Origin: an uncultured Flavobacteriales bacterium
GTDB lineage: Bacteria > Bacteroidota > Bacteroidia > Flavobacteriales > UBA1820
DNA length: 64,000 bases
Direction of reading: 5' to 3'
Assembly (NCBI GenBank): GCA_959608625.1
Contig: CAUHQV010000009.1
Coordinates: 1-64,000, forward strand
Numbering within the stretch: position 1 is the first letter of the stretch; each line of letters begins with the position of its first letter. Positions 1 through 7,273 of this stretch are shown one piece after another. Position numbers and translations under genes: made by a program. The notes under the pieces were generated by a model. It had not been told where the DNA came from. It was given only the letters and a program-made list of their open reading frames with translations, and searched no databases.

Positions 1-686
1 CATATAAAGATATGGTGGAAAACTCCTTACGCGGGAAAATAAGGGTGGATTTCGGGGCTTCGCAGGTGTGTAAGGAATATATCAGCCGGGATATCGATAT
101 ATTGCATTTACAGGTGATATCTCGATTGGAAAGTTGCATAACGGCCATTCGCCGGGGCAAAATTCAGGAAAAAGGAAATTTCGTGGTCGTAAACCTTGGG
201 CAGGGAGCCTGCGAAGCGACAGTGAGTGAGGCCGGCGCTCCGGAGGGTCGGCAGTTTTGTGTCCGGGGGATCCGGGCAGGGATAGATCTCGGGATAGAAT
301 CGGAATCCCTGAAGCAGGCATTGTTTGGGCGGAAAACAGCAGATACGGGTGTCCCCAGGCTGAGGAACGAGGTCTTACGGCGTTATTATCAGGATGTTAT
401 CTCTTCAGGCGTTCGGGAAATTTTATCCGGCCAAAATGGCAATTGCTCAAAAATATACTTGTGCGGCGACGGGGCATCTTATCCGGAATTGGTACAGTGT
501 TTTCGGGACGAATTCGGGGAAAAATTTTCGGTATCGGTTTACCCTTCTCCGGAGAAATGCGCTTCCCAAGGATGTGGTATTCATGCCCAGTCCCTCTGGC
601 AGGGATCAGCGGAAACGGTGGTGGCTGTAGGGCTCGATATGGACGATCGCTATACTTGTGTGTCGGTTTCCCTGTGCAAACCATAA
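1..686 (+). CDS. Actin-like (ParM-type) ATPase paralogue, 5' end outside window
   Basis: The reading frame is open from base 3 to the TAA at 684-686, so the true start lies upstream; the ATG at 12 is internal. Residues encoded from base 3 (Y-K-D) align without gaps to Y-R-D inside the 357-residue protein encoded at 850-1923, and similarity runs to the C-terminus. Landmarks are a phosphate-2-like segment VVNLGQGACEA, an adenosine-site segment LCGDGASYPELVQ, and a C-terminal segment AVGLDMDDRYTCVSV that matches the permuted phosphate-1 strand of the neighbour but has lost its glycine (D-M-D in place of D-V-G). It is probably a diverged, possibly nucleotide-hydrolysis-deficient partner of the next protein. 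The family call is good; the function is inferred. Confidence 0.75.
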   Translation, partial: YKDMVENSLRGKIRVDFGASQVCKEYISRDIDILHLQVISRLESCITAIRRGKIQEKGNFVVVNLGQGACEATVSEAGAPEGRQFCVRGIRAGIDLGIESESLKQALFGRKTADTGVPRLRNEVLRRYYQDVISSGVREILSGQNGNCSKIYLCGDGASYPELVQCFRDEFGEKFSVSVYPSPEKCASQGCGIHAQSLWQGSAETVVAVGLDMDDRYTCVSVSLCKP

Positions 687-743
687 TCCGGGCAATCGCA
701 CAATAACAAACCGTTTTTTATTATATTTTTCAGAATAAATCGC

Positions 744-773
744 TTGAACGTTCGAATTACTTTATTATATTTG
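744..773 (+). promoter_or_regulatory. Bacteroidetes-type promoter for the second actin-like gene
   Basis: TTG at 744-746, a 19-base spacer and TATATTTG at 766-773 match the -33/-7 pattern of the Bacteroidetes primary sigma factor. The expected transcript start near 780 lies about 70 bases before the ATG at 850. The -33 region overlaps a near-palindrome centred on GAACGTTC (746-753), which could bind a regulator. Confidence 0.65.
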
Positions 774-849
774 TCGTAAATCTTCTTCTTTTGTCAAAAA
801 AGACTACAGGACTATACAACCAAGAAACAATAATCGAAAAAATATCACG

Positions 850-1923
850 ATGTTAAAATCCTTAAGCTTTCCCAGCGTCTACGAGGCGACCAACAGGGAA
901 TTTTCAGGCATGAATGCCAGCCCGATCGATGCCATCAAGATCAAATACGAGGATACGGACTATTTGGTAGGCAACCTGGCGATGCAGGAAGGCTATTCTC
1001 CCCATAAGGGGCTGAACAGCTCGCCGGCGGAGATGGAATACCGGATGCTGTCCCAGGCAGGGCTCCTGCTGACCAATCCGGGTGTGGAGGACGAGATCGT
1101 TTTGACCACCGGTTTCCCCTTTTCTACGTATATGCTCTACCGGGATAAGGCGGTGGAATTCCTCACCGGCCGGCATACCGTCGAATTCGACGCTTCGCTG
1201 TGCGGGGGAAACGGCCCGATCCGCCGGGAAATAAATGTGTCGAAGGTCTATGTGATCCCGGAAATACAGGGTTGCGTCGATGCAATCCGCGAAGGAATCT
1301 TGGAGGAAAAGGATAATTTCTTTATGGTCAGCCTGGGATACGGGACATGTGAAGCGGTGGCAAGTACGCGCGCAGGCCTTGTCAACCGTTCGTCGGTCAG
1401 CACGCACGGGCTGCGCCATGCGGTCAACCTGATGGCCAATGAACTGGCTAAAGATTTCTACCTCAACCTGAAGACCGAACACCAGATCGATGCGGCATTC
1501 TCGAAAAAATCGATCACCGTCAACCGGGTGAAACACGACTTGTCGGATATCCGGGAGAAAGTATTGCGTATGTACTACCAAGAGATCATATCCCCCAATC
1601 TGCGCAGGGCTTTCACGGACGACGATTTCAATAGGACCCCCAAAATGTACCTGGCCGGGGGCGGCGCCCGTTATCCGGAATTGGTACAATGTTTCCGGGA
1701 AGAGTTCGGGGATATCGTTTCCGTCGAAGTATATCCGGAACCGGAAAAATGCGCTTCGCACGGGTATTGCTTGTACGCCAAAAAACAATTGGATGCCCGC
1801 AAGGGGGATGATTTCCAGAAGATGGATGCCGATGCGTTCATGAAAGGAGGCCGCAAGTTGGCTGTCGGACTGGATGTGGGAAATGCAAATACCTGCGTGA
1901 CCGTTTTTGTAGAAGGGGAATAA
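850..1923 (+). CDS. Apparently circularly permuted actin-like ATPase
   Basis: This is a 357-residue protein of the actin/ParM/archaeal-actin-like superfamily, predicted to bind nucleotide and polymerise. The N-terminus begins at a point (SLSFPSVY, residues 4-11) that in linear ParM-like proteins follows the phosphate-1 hairpin. A phosphate-2-like segment MVSLGYGTCEA lies at about 159-169, with Ser where family members usually have Asp. The adenosine-site segment LAGGGARYPELVQ starts at about 268. A charged linker of about 24 residues then leads to AVGLDVGNANTCVTVF (about 338-353), a textbook phosphate-1 motif that normally sits at the N-terminus. Upstream of 850 the frame is closed by TGA at 745-747 and offers no ATG, GTG or TTG after the predicted transcript start, so no N-terminal motif has been missed. 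The gene sits 15 bases before a bactofilin gene. The fold is confident; the biological role is unknown. Confidence 0.8.
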   Translation: MLKSLSFPSVYEATNREFSGMNASPIDAIKIKYEDTDYLVGNLAMQEGYSPHKGLNSSPAEMEYRMLSQAGLLLTNPGVEDEIVLTTGFPFSTYMLYRDKAVEFLTGRHTVEFDASLCGGNGPIRREINVSKVYVIPEIQGCVDAIREGILEEKDNFFMVSLGYGTCEAVASTRAGLVNRSSVSTHGLRHAVNLMANELAKDFYLNLKTEHQIDAAFSKKSITVNRVKHDLSDIREKVLRMYYQEIISPNLRRAFTDDDFNRTPKMYLAGGGARYPELVQCFREEFGDIVSVEVYPEPEKCASHGYCLYAKKQLDARKGDDFQKMDADAFMKGGRKLAVGLDVGNANTCVTVFVEGE

Positions 1924-1938
1924 GGATTACCGTTTCAT

Positions 1939-2337
1939 ATGTTTTTCAAAAAGAAAGATAAAACGGAGTGCCCTCCTGACGAAAAAGGCCCCGAAAAACT
2001 AATCACCCTACCCGAGGGGACGGCTTTGCACGGGGATATCCAGACCAAAAGCAACATCCGCGTGGAATGCGATGTGAAAGGTAAGATCCTCACTTCGGGC
2101 CGCATTGTCGTGAGCGACCAAGCCCGGGTGGACGGCAATATCCAATGTGGTTCGGCACTGGTGATGGGGCTGGTGAAAGGAAATATCGTCTCTTCGGGGG
2201 AAGTTTCCCTGAAAATGCCGGCAAAAGTGCTGGGCAATATACTGGCGTCGAATATCGATATCGAAAAAGGGGTCGTTATCAGCGGTATGTATAAAATTTT
2301 GGACACTAAGAACGAAACGGAAGAGGTTTCGGAATAA
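1939..2337 (+). CDS. Bactofilin (polymer-forming cytoskeletal protein), copy 1
   Basis: This is a 132-residue protein with the bactofilin (CcmA/DUF583) core: repeated beta-helix turns such as GKILTSGRIVVSDQARVDGNI and GLVKGNIVSSGEV, flanked by a short charged N-terminus and an acidic C-terminal tail. Bactofilins self-assemble without nucleotide into filaments on the inner face of the membrane and scaffold cell-wall or chromosome-organising partners. It starts 15 bases after the permuted actin-like gene and is probably co-transcribed with it. The intrinsic terminator at 2371-2400 follows it. The family assignment is strong; the cellular task is unknown. Confidence 0.9.
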   Translation: MFFKKKDKTECPPDEKGPEKLITLPEGTALHGDIQTKSNIRVECDVKGKILTSGRIVVSDQARVDGNIQCGSALVMGLVKGNIVSSGEVSLKMPAKVLGNILASNIDIEKGVVISGMYKILDTKNETEEVSE

Positions 2338-2370
2338 TATTCAGGCAGTGAACCTGCTGTCAGGTAAGCG

Positions 2371-2400
2371 CCGGAAAGATCATTTTCCGGTGTTTTTTTT
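2371..2400 (+). terminator. Intrinsic terminator after bactofilin copy 1
   Basis: CCGGAAA (2371-2377) pairs with TTTCCGG (2384-2390) around a six-base loop, followed by TG and eight T residues. Confidence 0.75.
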
Positions 2401-2664
2401 GTCATATTGCGACAAAATCGAACGATTATCCCACAAAGATAGTCGATTTTTCAAAAAATAACATGTAATATTTATTATTTTCAAAGGCAGGCAATTATAT
2501 CTGCAATCTCCCTCCCGCAAAACTTTTTCTTTCATAATGTTTAAATCGTTCGTTTTTTCCCGTTAATATTTTTTGGGAAAAAATAGCTGTGAGAATGGAA
2601 TATCTCAGGCGGAAAATGTCTGCCGGGATATCGCTGACAGGGAAAATATGATAGGTTCGATCTT
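2401..2664. other. AT-rich intergenic stretch between the bactofilins
   Basis: I see no gene here. It contains an AT-rich inverted repeat, TTTTTTCCC (2553-2561) with GGGAAAAAA (2575-2583), and two inverted copies of CGAACGAT near 2419 and 2545. No clear TAnnTTTG promoter was found for the second bactofilin, so it may use an atypical promoter or depend on read-through. Confidence 0.4.
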
Positions 2665-3051
2665 ATGAAAATATTTGAGGGAAGAAAGGGCGGGGAAGAG
2701 CATACTCCGCAGGTAGTCAGCTTGATTAAAGGGACGACATTATATGGTGATATCATGACGGAGAACAACATCCGCGTGGAGTGCGATGTGAAAGGCAGGA
2801 TCCTCACTTCGGGCCGCATTGTCGTGAGCGACCAAGCCCGGGTGGACGGCAATATCCAATGTGGTTCGGCACTGGTGATGGGGCTGGTGAAAGGAAATAT
2901 CGTCTCTTCGGGAGAGGTCGCCCTGAAAATGCCGGCAAAAGTGTTGGGAAATATCCTGGCAGCGATCGTCGATGTCGAAAAAGGGGTGGTTATCAGCGGT
3001 ATGTGCCGGATAAAAGAAGATGATACTTCCCCCGAAGAGAAAGGCCGATAG
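2665..3051 (+). CDS. Bactofilin, copy 2
   Basis: This 128-residue bactofilin is paralogous to the one at 1939-2337. The beta-helix core is nearly identical, but the N-terminal tail (MKIFEGRKGGEEHTPQ) and the C-terminal tail (IKEDDTSPEEKGR) differ. The DNA of 2799-2912 is identical to 2085-2198 (114 bases without a mismatch) while the ends of the genes have diverged, which points to gene conversion rather than simple recent duplication. Paired bactofilins are known to co-polymerise in other bacteria; that may apply here, but it is inference. Confidence 0.9.
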   Translation: MKIFEGRKGGEEHTPQVVSLIKGTTLYGDIMTENNIRVECDVKGRILTSGRIVVSDQARVDGNIQCGSALVMGLVKGNIVSSGEVALKMPAKVLGNILAAIVDVEKGVVISGMCRIKEDDTSPEEKGR

Positions 3052-3115
3052 GCGATAAAGGAAAGAGGGAACGGAGCTTCGTTTCGTATTTTTGAAGCGT
3101 ATAGGATGTGCCTCG

Positions 3116-3141
3116 GCTATTCTCAAACAAGTTTGAATAGC
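3116..3141 (+). repeat. Imperfect inverted repeat upstream of the HHH gene
   Basis: GCTATTCTCAAAC (3116-3128) pairs with GTTTGAATAGC (3131-3141) with one bulged base, inside a context (CCTCGG before, GCTCGGCTTTC after) that resembles short dispersed repeats I associate with Bacteroidales intergenic regions. No other copy is seen in this window. Confidence 0.4.
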
Positions 3142-3234
3142 GCTCGGCTTTCACTATATTTAAATAATACAGGATGCGGTTCGGCAATTTTCCGTAGAAA
3201 TAAATTTCTTCTCCCGATTGCTCTCACCTTTTGC

Positions 3235-3262
3235 TATATTTGTGCAAGTATAAAATACTTGC
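3235..3262 (+). promoter_or_regulatory. -7 element plus hairpin abutting the HHH gene start
   Basis: TATATTTG at 3235-3242 fits the -7 consensus; a -33 TTG at normal distance is not evident. Directly after it GCAAGTAT (3244-3251) and ATACTTGC (3255-3262) form a perfect 8-bp inverted repeat with a three-base loop, ending on the base before the ATG at 3263. The transcript would begin inside or just before this palindrome. Confidence 0.45.
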
Positions 3263-4105
3263 ATGGCACGTTTGAGGGATTTTTTCCGGGTAACACTCGC
3301 TCAGCAAAGAGGTATAGGTGTGCTGACGGTTCTCCTTTTGCTCGCGGTGACTGCCGTGGCGGTAAAGGATTGCCGCGGCGGGAAAATTCCCGTAGAAATA
3401 TCAGTACTACAGCAGGATAGTTTATCCGCACGCCAGGGGAACTTGATGCGGAAGGATACGGTTTTTTGCTTCGATCCTTCGGTGGCAGATTCCGCCACAT
3501 TTGTGCGGTTAGGCTTTTCCCCGGCCCAGGCCCGGACGATCGTCCGGTACAGGAACAGCCTAGGAGGGAGATTCCGTTCCCCGGAGCATTTCGCCCGTTG
3601 CTATGCCGTGTCGGACAGCATGTTCCGCCATCTGGAGCCTTATATCCGGATAAGTGTACCTGTTACGCCTACTAAACCGGACGATTTTTCCACCGTGGAT
3701 GTAAACCGGGCCCCCCTGTCGCGGTTGAGGGCTCACAGTGCCCTTACCGACGCTTTGGCTGAAAAGATATTCCGTGCCCGGATCCGTTACGGAGGGTTCG
3801 TCGATGCGGATCAGTTGTGCGGAGTCATATCTTCCGATTCGGCGGCGGTACGCGCTTTTTCGCGCTATGCGGTCTTCGATACGGCGGCGATTGTCCGTTA
3901 TGAGGTAAATCGGGACAGCGAACGTTTGTTGGCCGAACATCCGTATATTTCCCGGCTCTTTGCCCGGGAGATCGTGCGCTGCCGCGACCGGCGCGGGCGG
4001 ATCGAGTGTTACGACAGTCTGCGGGCGCTTAAATATTTTCCACGCAGCAAAGATCACTATCTCGAATTTTACCTTACCTTTGACGTCCCTGAAACCGACG
4101 ATTGA
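3263..4105 (+). CDS. Helix-hairpin-helix (ComEA-related) DNA-binding protein
   Basis: This 280-residue protein has an N-terminal hydrophobic segment (about residues 17-34, VGVLTVLLLL-like) that acts as a membrane anchor or signal. It is followed by repeated helix-hairpin-helix units: FVRLGFSPAQARTIVRYRN (about 80-98), a second unit beginning VDVNRAPLSRLRAH, and a third beginning LLAEHPYISRLFAREI. Such units bind DNA backbone non-specifically and occur in ComEA-like competence proteins. The Bacteroidetes versions with several HhH domains are mostly uncharacterised. The gene ends one base before the start of the nitroreductase gene and is probably co-transcribed with it. DNA uptake is possible but not shown by context, since no other com gene is visible. 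Confidence 0.7.
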   Translation: MARLRDFFRVTLAQQRGIGVLTVLLLLAVTAVAVKDCRGGKIPVEISVLQQDSLSARQGNLMRKDTVFCFDPSVADSATFVRLGFSPAQARTIVRYRNSLGGRFRSPEHFARCYAVSDSMFRHLEPYIRISVPVTPTKPDDFSTVDVNRAPLSRLRAHSALTDALAEKIFRARIRYGGFVDADQLCGVISSDSAAVRAFSRYAVFDTAAIVRYEVNRDSERLLAEHPYISRLFAREIVRCRDRRGRIECYDSLRALKYFPRSKDHYLEFYLTFDVPETDD

Positions 4106-4106
4106 T

Positions 4107-4628
4107 ATGGAAAAACAGTATGAACAAAACCCTGTGATTCAGAATATTCTCCAGCGTAAGAGCGTGCGCGGTTATGCAGACCGCCCGGTGGAGCAGGAGA
4201 AGGTCGAAGTGTTATTGGAGGCTGGGATGGCCGCTCCTTCCGGGAAAAACGCGCAACCGTGGGATTTTATCGTGATCACCCGGCGCGATCTCCTGGACGA
4301 GATGGCCGAGAAACTGCCGTATGCCAAAATGCTGAAAGAGGCTCCGGTGGCTATTGCCGTGTGTGCCGACCGCACCAAATCGCCTTACTGGTATGTAGAT
4401 TGTTCTGCGGCGACGCAGAATATCCTGCTGGCGGCCGAAGCGCTTGGACTGGGTGCGGTGTGGACGGCTACCTATCCGTACCGGGACCGGATGGACGTAG
4501 TGAAAGAACTTTGCGGGTTGCCAGGAAGTTATGATTCACTGTGCATTATCCCTGTGGGGTATCCGGCGCGGGAAAATAAACCCAAGGATAAGTACGACGC
4601 CGGAAAAATACATCGGGAGGTCTATTAA
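4107..4628 (+). CDS. Nitroreductase-family protein
   Basis: This is a 173-residue FMN-dependent nitroreductase-like protein. The N-terminal RKSVRGYADRPV and the following AAPSGKNAQPWDF match the FMN phosphate and ring-binding region; LLAAEALGLGAVWTA and PVGYPARENKPKDKYD match the conserved C-terminal half. Enzymes of this family reduce nitro groups, quinones or flavins with NAD(P)H and act as dimers in the cytoplasm; the substrate cannot be told from sequence. The ATG at 4107, one base after the preceding TGA, is preferred to an in-frame ATG at 3960, which would place 49 residues inside the HHH gene and has no family similarity. Length is typical for the short subfamily. Confidence 0.88.
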   Translation: MEKQYEQNPVIQNILQRKSVRGYADRPVEQEKVEVLLEAGMAAPSGKNAQPWDFIVITRRDLLDEMAEKLPYAKMLKEAPVAIAVCADRTKSPYWYVDCSAATQNILLAAEALGLGAVWTATYPYRDRMDVVKELCGLPGSYDSLCIIPVGYPARENKPKDKYDAGKIHREVY

Positions 4629-4664
4629 AGTTTTGCGGCGTTTCTTTTTCTTTTGAAAAAATCG

Positions 4665-4672
4665 TATATTTG
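4665..4672 (+). promoter_or_regulatory. Likely -7 element of rpsU
   Basis: TATATTTG matches the Bacteroidetes -7 consensus and lies about 155 bases before rpsU, leaving a long leader. The -33 position is T-rich rather than TTG. Confidence 0.5.
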
Positions 4673-4827
4673 CAACCCATTAAGAAATAAACAAATAAAA
4701 GACAGGTTAAAGGAGGTCGTTGTTTAAAAACCATATGAAGAAATTTTAGTGTGTTTTTTAAAGAGGTACTGCCCGAGGGAGTATCCGCAACGATTAATTT
4801 TAATAAACTGTAAAAAAAGAAAATAAT

Positions 4828-5022
4828 ATGCTCATTATTCCTGTAAAAGAAGGAGAGGCTATCGAAAGAGCCCTCAAGCGTTTTAAAAGAAAATTCGATA
4901 AAACCGGTACGATGAAACAGCTCCGTGCCCGTCAGCAGTTCAACAAACCTTCCGTGGTAAACCGCAAGCAGAAAGTGAAGGCTGTGTATGTACAGCAGCT
5001 TCGCAACAAGGAAGAGGAATAG
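4828..5022 (+). CDS. rpsU: 30S ribosomal protein S21 (bS21)
   Basis: This 64-residue basic protein begins MLIIPVKEGEAIERALKRFKR, the signature of bS21, with the conserved KFDKTGTMKQLRARQQFNKPS segment and a Lys/Arg-rich C-terminal part. bS21 sits near the anti-Shine-Dalgarno region of 16S rRNA; in Bacteroidetes the ribosome is thought to sequester that region with bS21 help, consistent with the weak Shine-Dalgarno use in this window. It is a single-gene unit ended by the strong terminator at 5041-5071. Confidence 0.97.
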   Translation: MLIIPVKEGEAIERALKRFKRKFDKTGTMKQLRARQQFNKPSVVNRKQKVKAVYVQQLRNKEEE

Positions 5023-5040
5023 AACTCCGCTTTATATATA

Positions 5041-5071
5041 AAAAGCCCGCGCCATTGGCGCGGGCTTTTTT
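5041..5071. terminator. Bidirectional terminator between rpsU and glgB
   Basis: GCCCGCGCC and GGCGCGGGC form a perfect 9-bp stem with an ATT loop (5045-5065), flanked by A residues on the left and T residues on the right, so it can serve both converging genes. Confidence 0.85.
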
Positions 5072-5085
5072 GTGGGGAAATGCGG

Positions 5086-7143
5086 TTATTTTCCCGGTCT
5101 TTTTACAGCGGCAGGCTGCCGCGCAGGGCCTTTGTATTCCAGCACCATGCACATACGGGAAGGCAGGTAGATGCTCAGGAAATCGTCCTTCCCTTTTTTG
5201 AAGCTGCTGAAAGTGTAGCCCGTTTTTACCCGTTCGAAACCGCCCGTTTGCGGGTCGTCCGAGGAAAAAACGATCTCGTACCGGCCGCTGTGGGGGACGA
5301 AAAACTCGTAATCCTCGATGGAATCGGCTGGCGAGAACGAAAATACGAACAGGTGTTTTCCCCGGGAAAAAACAAGGACTTTGTTTTTTTCGTCTGTATT
5401 GAGCAATTCGGGCCACGGGCTTTTCAGCAGATCCGTCTGTTTTTCAAAACCGATCATCCGGCGGTCGAACTCCCGGAGGTATTTGTATTTCAGGTGATCC
5501 GTATCCGGCAGGCTCCATTGCCGGCGGGCGTATTTCGTGTTCCAGCCATTCCCTTCGCGCGGAAAATCGATCCATTCGGGATGCCCGAACTCGTTGCCCA
5601 TAAAGTTGAGGTAACCTTCGCCGCCCAGGCAGAGGGTTATGAAGCGGATCATTTTGTGCAGGGCGATACCCCGGTCGATCACGGGATTGGGAGTAAAGAC
5701 GCTCATCGAAGTGTACATCTCCTTGTCCATCAGCCAAAAAGCGACCGTTTTGTCTCCTACTAAAGCTTGGTCGTGGCTTTCGGCGTACGCGATATTAGGC
5801 TCCCCTTTTCGCCGGTTGAGCAGGGCATGGAACATTTCCGACATATTCCAATCCTCGTCGCGGCGGTCGCGCAATAGTTTTATCCAATAGTCGGGGATTC
5901 CCATAGCCAGGCGGTACGAAAAGCCGAGCCCTCCATCGTCGATCGGCCGGCAGGCGCCGGGCATCCCGCTCATATCTTCTGCGATGGACAGGGCGGTGGG
6001 GTATAAGGTACCGATAAGGGTATTGGCCGTCTGGAGATACAGGGCAGCGGAGTTATTGGTGTCTTTCCCGAAGTATTTGTCGTAGGAATCGAACGCCGTA
6101 TTCCCGTGGTGATAGTACAGCATGGAGGTGACCCCGTCGAAGCGGAACCCGTCGAAACGGAACTCTTCGAGCCAATAGGTGATGTTCGAGAGCAGGAATT
6201 GCTGCACGTACATTTTTCCGTAATCGAACAGTTTCGAGTCCCAACCCGGGTGTATGCCCGAGGGGCCGTCTACGAAGTACAACTCGTGTTTCCCGTCGAA
6301 TTCGGATAGTCCTTCCGCCCGGTTCTTCACGGCGTGGGAATGTACCAGATCCATCACTACGGCGATACCCATCCCGTGGGCGGTGTCTATGAGGTAACGC
6401 AGGTCGTCCGGCATGCCGAAGCGCGACGAAGGGGCGAAGAAATTGGATACATGATAACCGAAAGAACCGTAGTACGGGTGCTCCTGTACGGCCATCAGTT
6501 GCAGAACATTGTACCCCAGGGCGGAGATTTTCGGCAGAATATCGTCCGCGAACTCCCGCCAGGTGCCCACGTGTCCGTCCTCCGATGCCATACCGGGGTG
6601 CGCTTCGTAGATCAGGGGGATGAAATCCTTCGGCAGCCGGAAATCCGGGCTGCTCCAGAGGTAAGTGCTGTCGGGGACGAATTGTCCGGAGAAATCGAAT
6701 GTCTTTTTATCCTGCTCTACCCGACGGATGTAAGCCGGAATACGGTCCAGCGAGCCGTTATCGGCGGTGATCCGAAGCTTAACTTTGGAATAAGGAGTGA
6801 GGGTGTCGTGATAAGTAGCATCGTCCAGGAATGTTTCCCAGGCGCCGCTTTCCAGTCGGGTGAGCGGGTTTTTCGAGGGATCCCAGCCGTTGAAATCGCC
6901 GATCAGGCTCACGGAAGAAGCTGCCGGAGCGTATTCCCGAAACCACCAGCCTTGTTTTTCGTCGTCGTAGTTGAATCCGAAATACTCGTGCCCGCTGGCA
7001 AAGAGCCGCAGCCCGTTGCAGTGCTCGTCAATGAACCGGATATGCTGCCGGTACCAGGATAGGCGGTTTTCCAGGGCCTGCTCCTGTGGGGCGAGCCAGG
7101 GGTCGTCCCGCACGATAGCCAGTTGTTTCTTTTCTTCAGGCAT
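5086..7143 (-). CDS. glgB: 1,4-alpha-glucan branching enzyme (GH13)
   Basis: This 685-residue enzyme transfers alpha-1,4-glucan segments to alpha-1,6 positions in glycogen. The N-terminal part contains a CBM48-like module (FREYAPAASSVSLIGDFNGW), followed by the GH13 barrel with VMDLVHSHAVKN, the nucleophile region FDGFRFDGVTSM, the acid/base region IAEDMSGMPG and YAESHDQALVGDKT, then an all-beta C-terminal domain. The motif set and length match the eukaryote-like branching enzymes common in Bacteroidetes better than the longer E. coli GlgB. It stands alone, with no other glycogen gene adjacent. Regulation is not evident from the sequence. Confidence 0.93.
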   Translation of the reverse strand: MPEEKKQLAIVRDDPWLAPQEQALENRLSWYRQHIRFIDEHCNGLRLFASGHEYFGFNYDDEKQGWWFREYAPAASSVSLIGDFNGWDPSKNPLTRLESGAWETFLDDATYHDTLTPYSKVKLRITADNGSLDRIPAYIRRVEQDKKTFDFSGQFVPDSTYLWSSPDFRLPKDFIPLIYEAHPGMASEDGHVGTWREFADDILPKISALGYNVLQLMAVQEHPYYGSFGYHVSNFFAPSSRFGMPDDLRYLIDTAHGMGIAVVMDLVHSHAVKNRAEGLSEFDGKHELYFVDGPSGIHPGWDSKLFDYGKMYVQQFLLSNITYWLEEFRFDGFRFDGVTSMLYYHHGNTAFDSYDKYFGKDTNNSAALYLQTANTLIGTLYPTALSIAEDMSGMPGACRPIDDGGLGFSYRLAMGIPDYWIKLLRDRRDEDWNMSEMFHALLNRRKGEPNIAYAESHDQALVGDKTVAFWLMDKEMYTSMSVFTPNPVIDRGIALHKMIRFITLCLGGEGYLNFMGNEFGHPEWIDFPREGNGWNTKYARRQWSLPDTDHLKYKYLREFDRRMIGFEKQTDLLKSPWPELLNTDEKNKVLVFSRGKHLFVFSFSPADSIEDYEFFVPHSGRYEIVFSSDDPQTGGFERVKTGYTFSSFKKGKDDFLSIYLPSRMCMVLEYKGPARQPAAVKRPGK

Positions 7144-7222
7144 AGGAGGTGAGTTTTACTACGATTATAAAGTAACGACAAATTGCCGGAAAAATAAAGC
7201 GGTTGGAAATTTTCCGGGAAAT

Positions 7223-7254
7223 AAAAAACCCGCAGATATTTCTGCGGGTTTTTT
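7223..7254 (-). terminator. Terminator of the RND efflux operon
   Basis: AACCCGCAGA (7227-7236) and TCTGCGGGTT (7241-7250) form a perfect 10-bp stem. On the minus strand it is followed by a run of T residues, directly downstream of the efflux operon. Confidence 0.85.
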
Positions 7255-7273
7255 GAGTGGGGTATGAAGACGG

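Noticed and set aside
904..1788. Long open frame on the minus strand opposite the permuted actin-like gene
   Set aside because: It mirrors the real gene in another frame, has no recognisable domain and no start signals.
3116..3141. CRISPR-like or att repeat near 3116
   Set aside because: Only one copy is present in the window and no spacers or cas genes occur; it is better read as a single inverted repeat.
6334..7062. Long plus-strand frame inside the branching enzyme gene
   Set aside because: Shadow of the GC-rich coding strand; the minus-strand protein has all GH13 motifs.
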